Shown: positions 46,438-59,602, numbered from the stretch's first letter. The stretch is DNA of 64,000 bases from Psilocybe azurescens (GCA_023853785.1 JAJIRX010000510.1:124001-188000); one strand, 5' to 3'. The notes: generated from the letters alone by a model not told the origin. Program-made: numbers and translations.

Positions 46438-48854
46438 AATGCTCGCTTTCTCCAATACAGAAAGTAACAGCGCACGGCGGACAAGGTCGACACACCAACG
46501 CCCAGCTCACAAAGCATCGCCAGAGCTACTAGTCGACCCAACACCGACTCCGCACCTGCACGCTCTCCCTTCTTACAATCTGGCAGACACGCTGACCCCC
46601 ACTCCTCCGCCGTTCGAAAGGGCCCAGAAGAGGAAACCCTTTACCACCACGCCAGTTCCAGCGCGGAAAGCTTGAGCTTGAGCGTATCATCACCGCATCG
46701 TCGTCCCCCGCCTCCCTTTATCAAACACAAACGCAGGCCGCCACCACCCATATCCTCTGGAGCGCCAAATCCAATTCCCAAAAGCTACCTAGCCACAAAT
46801 CACAAAGACGCTCTTCCCCTAAAATCGACCCGATCCTCACTTCCCGTTCCAGCACCTCGTTTCTCGCCCAAAAGTCCGTGTCCTCCCCTCTGCTCTTTGA
46901 CCTCCATACATCCGCAACAGTGCCCATCTCACCTCCTCCATACTCTCCGCCATACACAAAACTTCCGAGCCAGCTTCCTGAACACGCTGCCTCGCCGTCA
47001 CCACAACTACACCCGCACGCCCCGTCCCCTTACACAATCCCGCACCCACACATGAACTCCGACACCGAAGACGACGAGTCTTCCATGATATACACCTCCC
47101 GCCTCGGCTCCTCTAGTATAATCCCCAGTGGCAGCAGCAGCAATATCCACAACAACAACAACCATGCGTACGCCCGCGCCGGCTCATCATCAAGCAGCGC
47201 GCAGAGCCTGCGCAGCCGCATCTTCTCGCTGGCATCCTCCTCCACGCACGCGTCGTCGTCGTCCCGCATCCGTGATAAACCAATATGCACTACCCCCGGC
47301 GTGCTGTGCGCGGGCGAGACCGAGACCGAGACTGATGAACCCGTGAGTCGTCGTTTTCTTCCTATCAGCTCCATCTATCACGTCTTTCCCCGTCTTCTTG
47401 CATCTTTCCATCCATTCAATCATTCGCGGTTGCGGTTGTATTATGTCGGTCGATCCAGATCAACGACTAGAACCTTCCTCAATTTATCCATCATCTCTCA
47501 TCTATTTATTGGCTGTTCAATGTCACTTTGTTGACTTCGCACTGTTCTCACCTTGCACTTTGCAAACTTATTTTACTACTATTTATGGCAAAATCGCGTA
47601 CACGCGTGCGCTCAAAATAACCATTCCCGCCTTCCTTTTCCCTTTCTATATTGAACACAACAAACTCTAATATGTTTCTTTCACATTTCCCAATTCTCTC
47701 TCTTCATCATCCCTTTTTCCGAATCTATTCAATCAATCAACCAATCTAAAAACTTACACTGACCAACCATCCTTTCCCACACCCCTATATCCCAAAAAAA
47801 AACAGTCCCGCGCCCTCCCAACAGCACGCATCATCCCGCCCTCCCTCCCGCTCATCCCTCCTACCACCCTCGAGCAGCGCCTCACGCCCCTCCTCTTCGA
47901 GTTCGCGCGCCTGCTCTCGATTGTGCCCGCTGTGTTTGGGACGCTGTATAATTTGTATTTTTGGTGTGGCCCCCGCAGGCGAGGCAGGTAGGCATGGGAG
48001 TGGGCAGGCCCCCACCAGAGAGGGTGGATTATTTTATATCTGCGTTGTGGGTGAGTGGGTTTTTTTTTGCGTTTTGCGTTTTGCGGCGCGTGATGCGATA
48101 TATTCGTGTTCTGCGTTAGTTTGTGCAATGCGCATATACTTGTGTGTTTTTTGTGTTTTACTTTCGCTAATATTCTTTCCCCTCTTCCCTCTCCATCTAT
48201 CATATAAAAACGCACGCAGGCAATTCTAACGGGCTACCAATGCCTCGCGCTCGCCACAGGGCTTCTTGCACGGTGGCGGCTGTACTACCCGCCGCTCTCC
48301 ACCCTCGTGCGCCTGCTCGCGCTGCAGGGCATCTGCTGGCCCGCGACGCACCTCACGCTCACGGTGCTCCAGCACGAGGTGCGGCCGGTGGTAACGTGGG
48401 CGGTCATCGGCACGACGACGTGCTGCAGTCGGAGCGTGCAGATCTGGGTGACGAGCAACTTGTGGTGGGAGAGGAGGGGCGCGGGGGCAGGTGCGGGGGA
48501 CGAGCATGGCGCTGCGAATGCCAACGGCGCAGGTGCGGCCGATCCAGCGTCCGCGTCCGCGTCCACGTCGACATCATCACAACAGCCTGACCCGTCGACA
48601 TCCTCCGCTTCACACCCCACTCCAACCCCACTGCACAAGCCCCCGCGCACGCGCACGCCCCGCGGCAGCGGCAACGGCAGGCGTACTGGCGGCGGTGGAG
48701 AAGCAGCAGCAAATGGAACGGGCGCCGCTGGGACTGGGGCGAGGTCGGCGTCAAGTGCGCGCTCCCCGCGGGCATCGTGTATTTCGTCATGGCGTGGGCG
48801 GAGCAGCTTAGGCGCGAGCTCGCGACTGGTACGGGTGCGGGAGGCGCTTCGTGA
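46438..48854 (+). CDS. Multipass membrane protein with long disordered N-terminus
   Basis: The first exon (46438-47342) is Ser/Pro/Thr-rich (MLAFSNTESNSARRTR ... TETDEP). The next two frames add a polytopic part: LTPLLFEFARLLSIVPAVFG, DYFISALWAILTGYQCLALA, LVRLLALQGICWPATHLTL, VVTWAVIGTTTCCSRSVQIW and the end WDWGEVGVKCALPAGIVYFV. I count five likely helices. The first intron (47343-47805) is 463 nt, unusually long here. Frame problems: one base too many near 46669, one too few at 47957-47961 (T5), and a shift in the repetitive linker near 48640. The family seems conserved in mushrooms, but I cannot name it. Location and role unknown. Confidence 0.55.
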
Positions 48855-48855
48855 T

Positions 48856-49942
48856 AGTCCTTTTGTTTGCTTTTCTTTCTCTTTATGCGCATCGTCCTCG
48901 TTTTATGTCTATATGTCGCTTTTCATCTCATCTCGCTTCTCCGCATGTTTCTCTTTCTGTCCTTTACCCTAATCTTTCATCGTTTAACGTTTAAATCGTG
49001 GATTATTTGTAGGAGAGCTTTTACATATTGTATTGTTATTTTATTCATACATATGCATTATACGTAGATTGTTATAGAGTTTTTCTTTCATAGTTTCTCT
49101 TCCAATTTTCCAATTTTCCTTCTTTCCGAGTCCTTCCTTCCTCTACTATACCCATTACCTGCTCTTCCGTTTTCCTTTGCACATCCTTCCTCCCGAGTCC
49201 TTTCTTCGATTCCTCTTCTGCGCATGTCGCAACCTGACGAATGATACGAAAAAATTGACGATCACCCAAGCCAGATCTACGTCTAATGTCCATGCTGCTG
49301 CCCGAATGAAATTACGTTTACTCCTACTTCATCCTCCCACCCACATCTTCTCCTTCTGCCTACTTGCTTATGTCGCATGCAAGAAATGTAGCCTTCAATA
49401 CCAATTGCAAATTCTATTCTCCATCGTCTTTTTATAAGACAATTGGCTCTGCGACTAATACTCACATTCGTCGAGATCCAAATGAAACGAGATCAACTAA
49501 AACAATCTAAAGTCTATACAAGACGCACTCTACATACACAAAATGAGTGGACAGGACATGACTTGGCATGCATACAAATGAGAAGAATCGTCGACAGAGA
49601 TGTGGGCTGCAATGTCTTTGCTGTATGGCCTTTGCAGTGTAGAAGCCTACTTATGTAAAAGAGTGTCGTGCAGATTGGACACAATGAGGGACAATGACAG
49701 TCTGATCAGTTCAGTAGGAGTCCATAACAGAACCGAGAACGAGAACGAGAACGAGAACGACCACAGTCCAATCAGTAAGTGATACTGTAAATAACGCATA
49801 TGCATATGTAGGACATTAAAGAGAGGTGGGGGTTAGGTGTCAATAAAAGGGGGTGTACATAAAAACAAGACACAGATATAAAAAGCAAAGCACACTCAGA
49901 GGGAGTTGGTGAGAAAGAATCCCCACTATGCTCTGACTTCGA
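48856..49942. other. Intergenic, no supported gene
   Basis: Two convergent 3' flanks. Contains a GAGAAC hexamer repeat at about 49736-49759. Confidence 0.5.
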
Positions 49943-50809
49943 TCACTGTGGTGGGCCCATCATGCCCTGTGCGATCTGGTTCAGCTGCGCGGCCATGTCT
50001 GGGTAGCTCTTCAAGAACTCGACCTGCGCGGACGTAGCCTGTATCAAGCGCAAAAAATAATAATAGTCAGTACTGTAAATAGTAAATGCAAATAAAACAA
50101 GGCACGCACATATTGGTATGTCAGCGCATTCACCAACTCCGGCTCGCTCCTCGCTAGCTCCGCCTGGCGCTCGAACATCTTGACCGCCTCGGGGATCTTG
50201 CTCTGCTGCAAGCTGAGCTGGGCGAGCGTCGCCACGGCAGCCTCGCACTCTGCATCGATCCGCAGGGCCTCGTTGCAGCATCGCTCAGCGGCGCCGATGT
50301 CCTGCTTCCACTGGTAGAGCGCGAGACCCTTGTTCACGAGCGGAAGCACGTTGGGTGGCGATCTGGAGATAGGCAAACCAAAGGAGGTGGAAAGGTGAAG
50401 AGGTTAGCAAAGTGGATGGACGGCTGGGTCTCAAGAAAGGATAAAAACGCACTTTGCTTTTTCAAGCTCGATGGCCCTGTCGAACTTCTCAACAGCCTCT
50501 TCGTATCGTCCTTGGTCCAACAAGAGCTCGCCACTAAAAAAGATAAATCCAAATCAGCAAACCAGCCATTTTTACTCAATAGGCGGAATGAAACAATGAG
50601 ACTCACTAGTAATTACTGGGCTCGCTCCTGGTAGGGAACACCCTCAGCGTTTTCCTAAACGTAGCCATGCTCTTGCCTAACTCGCCCATCTTGTATTGGG
50701 CAACAGCCAACTGGATATGGCTGAACACAAACTTCTCATCCAGCTCCGACGATTTTGTGTAGTTGTCAGCAGCCTGCTGGAACTCGTTCATGATGAACAG
50801 CACTATTCA

Positions 50810-50845
<36 letters not shown>

Positions 50846-52709
50846 AATGTCAGAAACGTCATCATCCAAGCGACAGAAATGAAGATGAACGCACCTTGTC
50901 CACGGTGATACCACACATCAGGATCACTGCTATCAGCACTCTCCGCCTGCTCGAACGCCTCGAACGCAGCCTTGGGATCACCCTGTTCCATGTGTACGCT
51001 GGCAATCTTCACCAGACTCTGTGTGAACTTGGGCTCAAGCTTAACCGACTCTTCCAAATCGGCCTTGGCTCCTGGGATTTCGCCCATCAGGAATCTGGTT
51101 GAATAAAAAGAGGAGCAGAAAGAGAAGGTTGTCATCAGCATCCTGTACTCCTCGAGAAGTTGGGGTTTCTTACTTAAATGTACCACGGAGGTTAAGAGCC
51201 TCCGCGCGTCCTTTATCCCATGAAATGCCCTGCTCTAGGGACTCATTGATGAGTGTGACAGCATGTATGTAGTCAGCTGCTTCCAGAGCCTGAATCCCAA
51301 GGATCAGGGTCTCGTCTCCCGTCGTTGGATTTTCGGGCAATGTTAGCAGGGCGCCTGATGATAATTGGCAGGTAAGTAATCATGGTGCACACGAAGAGGC
51401 AAAATTAAACACACGTGGTCGGAATGCAGCGAAGTACGCTGAAATAAATGTGAAGGACGGCAATCTAGGCTCACGTTCCTGTTATCACAAAAGGCATCGA
51501 GTAAGCACACGAGCAATGTCAGATATGGTTCACATTGCACCTTCATGATGGCTGCAGCCTTTTCAGACGCTAGTACCTTCAACACCCTCTCTACGGCGTT
51601 GGCCGTGGTTTGATTCTGGAATCTGTCGAGGATGGTCGCAGATGTGAAGTCTGGAACATATAAGGAAAAGTCGAGCTTTGAAATAAAACAAACGTAGGTT
51701 CACCTCTAAGCGCCTCCTCGAGTCTTCCTAGACCCTCTAGAGCCATGGCACGTCGGTTAAGGGCTTTGATGTATTTGGAGTCAAGTCGGAGAGCGGCGTC
51801 GCAGTCCTCGACAACGAGCTCGTGTTTTGGAGGTGACATGTTTACATAGCCTAATGGTGAAACAACATGTCAAAAAATTTCCGATGTCAAGATGCGTTAA
51901 ATAGACACTATCGATAGATAGGAATATAATAAGAGGGACGTGTCAAACTCACAAGCAGCGCGGTTGCTGTAAAACACGGGTTCTGGAGTGGGTGATATCT
52001 GGATAGCTCGTGTGTAGAACTCGGCGGCGTCTGAGAAATTGCGTGCCTGGTAGGCAGAATTTCCGCGCGCTTTTAGGGAGGTAGCAATGGTGGATCGTTC
52101 CTGTAACAAAAGTGAGTACAATTCAAGTAAACAGCCGGTTTATGATGTCGGAGAGGTAGTTGATTTGGGCGCAGGTTCGTTGAAGAAGGGGGCAATGGTT
52201 GTGATATAATGCACGAACCTGTTCTGGCAAACCAGCAATCTCTTCTGCGCTCAGTTTGTCATAGAATGTATCTGAGAAATACGGAAGCAAGTTAGTCTCA
52301 TGACCGGTGCCAAAAACGAGCAGAAAATACACAGAAATGATGGAGGAGATAGAATGAGACGCGAAATGACGCGAAAGATAAACACACCATCTTTTGCATC
52401 CTCGACATTCGCAGACTTGGGTTTTCTTTCCTCTAGAATAGGACCGTCGGCGTCAGTGACCTTCTTGGAGCTCTTCTTAGCACCTTTGCTGCCGGTCTTT
52501 TTCTTCTTCTCCTTTGGCTTCACAGCATCACCAGAGGCTCCCCCACCAGGAACAGGTTTTGAAGTTGAAGCATAGTAAGCTACGCCAACACCGGCAACGG
52601 CGATAGCAGCCGCAGCGATGGCAATTGTCTTCTTGTGCTCGCCGACAAGGTCTTGAACTCGCTCAATAATGGAGGGTGAGGCGGCATCTAGGGTAGGAGT
52701 GGGTGCCAT
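49943..52709 (-). CDS. TOM70: Mitochondrial import receptor TOM70
   Basis: Start at 52709. The N-terminus carries one membrane anchor ([20 protein letters not shown], about residues 28-48) after a short segment, then a lysine-rich linker ([18 protein letters not shown]). The cytosolic part is a chain of TPR repeats: [124 protein letters not shown], and a C-terminus ending GMMGPPQ. This is the Tom70 layout: an outer-membrane receptor that takes carrier preproteins from Hsp70/Hsp90. About eleven introns of 50-100 nt split it, and every junction I checked keeps frame. The gene looks fully intact. Confidence 0.9.
50814..50847. repeat. GAAA microsatellite in a TOM70 intron
   Basis: About eight copies of AGAA/GAAA between two TPR-coding exons. 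Confidence 0.85.
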
Positions 52710-53401
52710 TGTGGCTTTTCTGTACTGGAGTTGGTGGTGGTGGAGAAGGAATAGGAGATCCCGGGAATGCGCGTCACTCAACACCGCCAAAATTTGTTTC
52801 GGCTTAGTGCTGACTAATCATCCTAACAAATATAGTCAGTCCAAACCCTCGTTCCCCCAATATTATATGCTGCACTTCCTTCTGCACACTGTGAAAACAT
52901 GGGACTCGACCTAGGACTACCTGATTATAGCCACTCCCCTACCAACAATGAATCAACTTCGTCTGCACTGGCCACAGCCTTTATGCACCGCAAAACCCTA
53001 ACATAAAGTTTCCGCCGGCCCACTGCTGTAACGTTTCTGCCTAAAATGGAACATGCCAGAATTGCACACGGCACAACCGTTGGACTATCTGTCCCGAGAT
53101 AAGTCTGAACCAAGTCAGGCTCGACGTTACAACACTCAGATCGTCACACCCGTTACTCCAGTACATGTTTCCTGGGGCAGCCGTGGACTTATATGGTAGC
53201 GGGAAACCCAGACCGCTACAACTCCAACCAGGCTATTTTTGGCTCAAGAGTTCGAGGCTGTGTTGTGAATATTGAATATTGAGTGTCTACTTGGAGGACG
53301 TCTATCTCGACTTATTACTCTACTCCTTTTCTCCTTCATCTCCTTTCCCTCGACCTCCGCCTCCTATTAGAATAAAACAGCTGCATTGGAATCCAAGGAA
53401 A
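52710..53401. other. Divergent promoter region between TOM70 and the NACHT gene
   Basis: No supported gene. The plus frame 53279-53401 is open into the NACHT start, but ATG 53402 gives the family-like N-terminus. Confidence 0.45.
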
Positions 53402-55207
53402 ATGCAGGCAGTAACATCTCAAGAATTTGCGTCAACTACGACAACTATGTTTAACACCAATGCCCCGCTGCTAATTACGGGTGGACATTTCCAGCAGGTG
53501 GTCAACAATACTGATGATAAATTAATGCTGGACAAAGGCATGCATCACTTTCCTGGCTGTATATTTTTTGCTATGTTTTAATTATCTTAAAGCCTTCAAG
53601 CATCACGTTTCTCTCGATGCAACTCACGATACCGCAGCAACCACTGACCCTCCACGATGCCATCCGAAAACACGTCTGGTCATTCTTCGGAAATTGGCTC
53701 TTTGGGTTTGTGACCTCAGTCCAACCTCACCCGTCGTCTTATGGATCTTTGGTCCTGCTGGAGCAGGAAAGACGGCAATCGGGCGCTCTCTTGCGGAACA
53801 ACTGGCCGAGGACCACCGTGTAGCAGCCAGCTTCTTTTCTACAGAACGGATGTGCGAAGGAACGACGCCAGATTTCTCATTCCTACATTGGCTTATCAAC
53901 TGGTGTACAGTGTTCCCGCGCTGCAGAGGGATGTGGTCCACTATATTCAAGCCAACCCACTCATCTTCAATCAGTCGATGGAAACACAACTTGAGCACCT
54001 CATCGTCGCTCCCATCCTTCGTAGTGAAGAGTGGAAACACCAACAAGTAATGATAATCGACGGTCTGGATGAATGTCAAAACTATGATACACAGTGCAAG
54101 ATATTGACGCTCATCGGCAACATCGCCATGCGGCTAGCTGGGAAACTGAAGATTCTGTTTCTTAGCCGTCCAGAATACCATATCGAGGTCACCTATCAAT
54201 CGCTCACGTCTGATCTACTTTCTGCCCAGCGTTTCAAAACAATGGACCTGAAAATGGACCTGAGCTCATTCGACGATATTCGCATTTTTACGGACGAACG
54301 ATTCGCCATCATTAAGGCCAAGCATCCTCTCAGATCCAAGATCCCGGAGTGCTGGCCCAGTAGCGATGATGTCGAGAAGCTCATATGGAGGTCCTCTGGC
54401 AACTTCATCTACCCGCAAACTGTTATGAAATACATCGAGACTAACTACGGCAGGCCCCAATCCCGTTTAGAGGTCATTCTGGCGCTCACACCGACGTCCG
54501 ACCAGCCTTACGGTGACATGGACAACTTATATCGCCACATAATGAAAAACGTGAGGTCAGACATGAAGTCTGTTCGGAAAGTTCTGGGTGTTCTCCTTGT
54601 TCTCAATACCTCACCACCTGATTATCGACCAAGCGTGTCACGTAACTATCGTCCCTGGCTAAGCGACACTTCGGCGGAACATATAGAAGACCTTTTATCG
54701 ATGATGCCAGGTGATATCGAGCTGCTCTTGATCGACCTTCGATCCCTTATTACCATGGAGGAGAAGGAGATAAATCTCGAATACGAAGAAGAAGCGGATT
54801 TCCATGATAATAATTACATTGAATCAGTTGACAGTTTCGAGAGTCCCTTGCCAAAGCGATACCAAATACCACGACTACTACACAGATCATTCTCCGATTT
54901 TCTAATCGATAAAACAAGGTCACAGGAATTCTGGGTAAACCTAGTTCAGGCCCGCACATACATCGCCATTGGAACTGCACGAATGGCTTTGCTACAACGT
55001 ACGGGGAGAAACTCGGGGCGATTTTTGTCGGTGTTGGATGCTTACACGAACAACAAGATGTTTATGCACATGATGAACGACAGAGATATTACTTCTTCTG
55101 AGATATCTGTTGTGCCGAGAGCTCTGATTGACGAATATCATTTCCCGACGGTTTGTTCTGTATTGATGTTGCAATATGAAGAAAGAACGCTAATTTATTC
55201 GCACTAG
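53402..55207 (+). CDS. NACHT-domain NTPase (NLR-like), frame-broken
   Basis: It begins MQAVTSQEFASTTTTMFNTN and goes on APLLITGGHFQQVVNN, the N-terminal pattern of mushroom NACHT proteins. After a short intron or gap (about 53540-53593) comes FKHHVSLDATHDTAAT, then DPPRCHPKTR, the P-loop WIFGPAGAGKTAIG (about 53743-53784), RTDVRRNDARFLIPTLAYQL, a Walker B region VMIIDGLDECQNY (about 54050), ILFLSRPEYHI and the downstream helical part to LMLQYEERTLIYSH. NACHT ATPases oligomerise in signalling; fungal ones act in self/non-self recognition and cell death. One base is missing in a T4 run near 53835 (SFF|FYR). No WD40 or ankyrin repeats follow. The neighbouring frames at 55212-56043 may be its real C-terminus or a separate gene. 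Confidence 0.8.
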
Positions 55208-55211
55208 AGTA

Positions 55212-56043
55212 TTGAGCCAAAAAAATCTCCTTTCTACATACTGCTCTTTCTTGTGTGCGGTGTTAGAGAAGAATCACAAAATGGATCCATTTATTGATGT
55301 TATCCTCGCCATACTTTCTGTCACCGCTCCTCGGAATGACAGTCTGCTCACCACCTTGAAGTGCTTAGCCTGCATTTTTATCTTTCACCCGTCTTCGAAT
55401 GTATCGTCCGCAGAGAAAGTTAAAATACTCCGGGTGATAGCGTTTTCACAGGACATCCCGCGGACCCATGAACGAAATTCGACAAGGGAGTGGGATTGGC
55501 TCGTGGTATTTACCTCCATTCGGAGCACCGCCAGCGGATCAGTAGCACGGGCGCTTGAACTTATTACCTCTGCTGTCTTGCTTCCTGAACAGCCTGTCTC
55601 CGACATCCCCGTACACGTTATTGCGAATGAATTCTTCGCAATTTTTCTTGCAGTTGGTAAAACAAGATATCAAATGGACGAAGACAAGTTGCAGGCAGCC
55701 ACTCTCTTTTGCCTTTCATACTTTTCACCGAGGTCCGTTATCGTTTTTTCCACGTTTTCTTTCAATTGACGCTTTGATTCCTATCAGCTACAATGGTATC
55801 CGAAACACTGTCCCTAATACCTCAACCAAGTTGCGAAGCCACTGGAGGTATATGTTAGATTTGCTTACAAGACTTCTCCTCGTCCAAGTGTATGGCCGGG
55901 GTTATGAGATCGAGAAGCGGATACTAAGCTCACAGCCTCCCTGGGAACTGATTGGACGACCAAATTATATTGTCTACCTCAGAAATTTGAAGTTCGCGAA
56001 AGTGCTTTACGACTGCGGAATGATTTGGAATCCTTTTGCATGA
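55212..56043 (+). CDS. Hypothetical protein downstream of the NACHT NTPase
   Basis: Helical frame with HKMDPFIDVILAILSVTAPR, SLLTTLKCLACIFIFHP, STREWDWLVVFTSIR and ATLFCLSYFSP. An intron from about 55732 (G|GTCCGT) to 55788 leads to SYNGIRNTVPNTSTKLRSHW and RLLLVQVYGRGYEIEKRI, ending at 56043. No start codon fits well at the left end, and there is only a 4-bp gap to the NACHT stop, so it may be the NACHT protein's C-terminal domain after a frame break. No family recognised. Confidence 0.45.
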
Positions 56044-57092
56044 CCTACAACATCCCGACGACTGGGCTTTGCCGACTTCCACCGTCCAAAAATTTACATG
56101 TGCTGCAAAATCCTTCATCTATGTGCGTTTTTGTCTGCATCCAAACAAAAACCGTATCTCAACAATGTTTTCATAATCAGGTCTCAGACTGCGATAAATC
56201 TGTACAAACGGATTTAGGAGCAGACCCCGACGTCCCTTGTCTAATATGCCCAACAGTGGAAGACCTCATTCAGGGTACGGATACCTGGTCCATTGAACAC
56301 CTGGGGGCGTTGAAAGCGAGGCAACTGCGTATCGCGGTGTAGAAACATCATAATGTTAGATGTGTTTTGTGAATGAACGCCCAATGAACGCAGTATGTGG
56401 CCTTTAAAATATTTTGTATAATGCACACAATCTCACCGAATGTTTTTATATGTCCAGTTCACCAATGGGGGTTTGACCTACCCCCGAGACGAGAAATTGT
56501 ACTAATTATTGTCAAGATCGATGCATAAGAATGTGCTTTAGCCTGCCGAAGGATTGGATATCCTAAACATTCTACAGGGACATAGTCTTCTTAACATCTT
56601 CGAATCGCACCTGAAAGTAATCCACGTTCATCCAAAACCGAGGGCGCACTGAATGGGAATCTGTAACTACCAAGGGTTAGACACAGGTGTATCAACACTA
56701 CGACGTCTAGTGTAGCATCACACTTCCGAATCACCTCAATATCCAGACAAATTAACGATATCGTTGTATTGAGTATGTAAAAGGGTGTGGAATACATCAT
56801 ATGCATATAGTCATAGTTTTTAAACGAGAATTATTATTTTTTCTCGTAGATTTATGTCTATTGGGCTTGGCCCCATGCAGACCTAACTAACGAATACATT
56901 TAACAGCACACTGCGTACGACTCCAGTCCCGGGGATCCCATGTGCACTATCGGGGTACGCCTATAGGATAGTACTATAGTCTCTTGCATTCCGTCTGCGA
57001 ATTCGCTTTCTCCTCTTCAAGCTTGCCCACAATTGCGTTTCTTTAACAATTCAACTGCTGCGAAAGGTGGAGCTTCTCCGATTACAATTGGG
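56044..57092. other. Intergenic, no supported gene
   Basis: A plus frame at 56025-56342 partly overlaps the previous gene; otherwise AT-rich and non-coding. Confidence 0.4.
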
Positions 57093-57527
57093 TCAACTGT
57101 GCCTTCCTATCATTAGGTCCGCAGCGTACGATGTTTTACAACGGTCGAGTCGTTTCACAAGCTCTTTCTTTTCAGCTTCCGAGCGTCCTTTCTCTTCCGA
57201 CCTAAGCTTCTCGACCTTGATAATCTTCTCCTGGAGGTCTTGATATTTTGTTTCGGCTTCCACATAGCGGCGTTCATTATTGCCCTGGTATGCCCGAGAA
57301 GTTACGCTGATGAAATTCATATTGGTTTTGATGGTCTTGAGAAATACGTCCCTGTAAATTTCTAAGAGGTTCGCTAGTATTCCAGTGCCCTCAAAGGTAG
57401 TTTTATGACTTTGTGTAACCGTGAACGGAATAGAACCCATTGGTTCGTGAACGGGATCTGCAACATGTGCTCGAAGATGGGGGTCCTGTGTCTGTGGGGC
57501 TTGGATCAAGGGCGAGCGCACGGCCAT
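57093..57527 (-). CDS. Truncated paralogue of the acidic-repeat coiled-coil protein
   Basis: 144 codons. The block DLQEKIIKVEKLRSEEKGRS EAEKKELVKRLDR is the same as QLRERLLSVEKLRSEDRGRW EVERKNLLRQLEQ of the gene at 34924. The preceding ILANLLEIYRDVFLKTI matches its DVFLNLYEAMRASLV region. The coiled coil stops right after this block, where the 34924 gene continues for another 460 residues, so this is a fragment or a short paralogue. Confidence 0.5.
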   Translation of the reverse strand: MAVRSPLIQAPQTQDPHLRAHVADPVHEPMGSIPFTVTQSHKTTFEGTGILANLLEIYRDVFLKTIKTNMNFISVTSRAYQGNNERRYVEAETKYQDLQEKIIKVEKLRSEEKGRSEAEKKELVKRLDRCKTSYAADLMIGRHS

Positions 57528-58193
57528 TTAAATACCAGCGGACCCTATTATATTTGATTAATAGTAAGGTCTTGATACAAATTATAGCTCTGTCATTACC
57601 CTCGCGAATAAGGGAGGCGATTGCGATGGACGTTTTGGCAACCATGCCGTTCGAGTTGGCCACCGAAGCTTCATATCTGTGGTTGTCCCGTCTTTTATCC
57701 TATCCACACGGACAAGAGAAACCTATCTAGAATAATGTGACATCGTGTTCTCGTCAATTCCCGGGGGTTTTGCATGCGTGGAGGAGGTCTAGGAGGAAGC
57801 GGGTGGAGAAGGCGCCCTCAACAGAATATACTATATCTTCGCGAGAGGTATTACTGAGCGTGTTATTGGCCTTTCTCCCTTTTGCATTGGGCGCGGTTGC
57901 AAGGTTAAGTGAGTTTCAAGCTTCGAGATCGTTGCCTCCGGGTAATTCTGCCCCTATTCGTATTTGGTATTTACCACTAATGGACACTGATTTTGTTGTC
58001 GCATGTCCTGTTATCTTCACTCTTTGAGTAGGTCACTACTGATAAGCTGAGCAAATATCGCAAGTCCCTGCCTCTCTCTCATGTGGTCATCTAGCAGTTG
58101 TACCCTCATACACCGTGGTCTTGTTACTCTCATCCCCTTTACTCATCGTATCAAAATTTGCCTCGCATCTCGATTCTGCAAAAGCTTGCTTCA
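57528..58193. other. ORFs of unclear status
   Basis: A plus frame (57737-58027) includes a hydrophobic stretch REVLLSVLLAFLPFALGAVA, which could be one helix of a decayed membrane protein. No exon chain found. Confidence 0.3.
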
Positions 58194-59602
58194 TTAGTCC
58201 GTACTTTGTTCTGCATCGCGATTCAAGAATATCGCTCCCCGCCCACTGTATAAGCGATTCCACAGACTGAATGGAACTGTAGCGGCATAGCTCCCACCAA
58301 TCACTAACACTGATCCAAACAATATGCTGGACATGAAATTCGGGTATCCCTTAAGGTAGTAGATCGCCAAGGAGATGGGAAGTAAATGAACATATGTTGA
58401 GAAGTATATGTTTTCTGTCCAGTATCCCCAGTAGTGTGTCGTCCAGGTAGATTGTGAGAATATGCTCGTGAATGATATTGGGAGAGCCAGGAATGTGATT
58501 GTATTTGAAATCACAAAAACGCGGTGTGTAGGCTGAATCCTTCGCTTGGGAAGAAGATCGAAACAGCAAATGGATTGCTGACGTTCAGAATATAGGGTGT
58601 TGCGAGATCTTGAGAGAAAGCTAATGATGTGTACGCGAGGCTTAGGGAAGCGAATAAAATGATGTACGCAGTAGTCATGGATACGAGTACGTGCTTCTGT
58701 ATATGGCTGAAGCATATACCTGCAAGATATGCGAGGACAAAGAAGAACGGAGTATCAGCCGCCGGTAGATTATGGTATGGCTGGTAAACGAGCCATTTAA
58801 CGGGGAGGTGAAGTTCCTGTTCGATGGGCATCAATGAAAAGATTATGCTGATGAGGAGAAGGAGGAAGGGGATAAAACATAGCCAGAGGCAAAGCCGAGG
58901 TCGGGAGGTAGGAAGGACAGATAGGTATGTGGCCACGTCTGACCAATGCACGAAGAAATATATGGCTTCGGGTACAGAAAGGCCCCGCACATATTGTGAA
59001 GGACCCCAGAGTGGTAAAAACTCCCGTTGTTCAAGACCTCCAACGGTCAATTGCCAAATAGACAATATCGCGAGGAGTAGAATTTGTGCCCCCATAAAAT
59101 AGAACAGTGCCAGAAGACTGGGTAGAACAACCTTTGAGATGGTGAGGGCATGCCGATATTCCATAGGCGTGTGCAATATAAAAGTCTGAATGAGTGTTGA
59201 TATGGAAATTCCGGAGGAAAATATTATGAGGTTCCAAAGGGACATTCTGTTAATGGCAGCAAAGACGTAGATGAGACGGTAAGAGCGCCCATGGTTGAAT
59301 CCTGTGCCTTCATCAAAAGCAAATTGAAGTAATAGATCATTGACTATGAGCTGCATAATAAGGAATGCACGCAGATTCTTGAGGTAATGTACTTCAAATT
59401 GGCGAAAATAAACATCCTGCGATGGGTCCGGCGGCAGCTGTCCGCTTGCTGGTTCATCTATGACAAGAGAGTCCTCAACAACATCGATGGTAGCTGCCTC
59501 TGGGCCAAATGGTTCCTGAGCACTAGTATTTGACGGCCTAGATGTCCACGTGTTCTCGTTCACAAAGGATGCGTTTTCTGTGAGCGAAATAGTATGACTC
59601 AC
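58194..59602 (-). CDS. Multipass membrane protein, possibly acyltransferase-3-like
   Basis: Start MSHTISLTENASFVNEN with an acidic, polar N-terminus. YFRQFEVHYLKNLRAFLIMQ then opens a series of about ten hydrophobic segments (LSIWQLTVGG, LCLWLCFIPFLLLLISIIFS, FFFVLAYLAGICFSHI, VSMTTAYIILFASLSLAYTS). After a one-base shift at a T5 run (about 58516, HTAF|FVISNTITFL) the protein goes on to YYLKGYPNFMSSILFG, GSYAATVPFSLWNRLYSGRG and stops at 58194. The YLKNLRAFL start and the C-terminal part resemble fungal acyltransferase-3-type proteins, but no catalytic residues could be placed, so the name is tentative. Confidence 0.5.

Noticed and set aside
48226..48892. Minus-strand ORFs across the membrane protein gene
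   Set aside because: GC-rich shadows of the plus-strand exons, which carry membrane helices and join through consensus splice sites.
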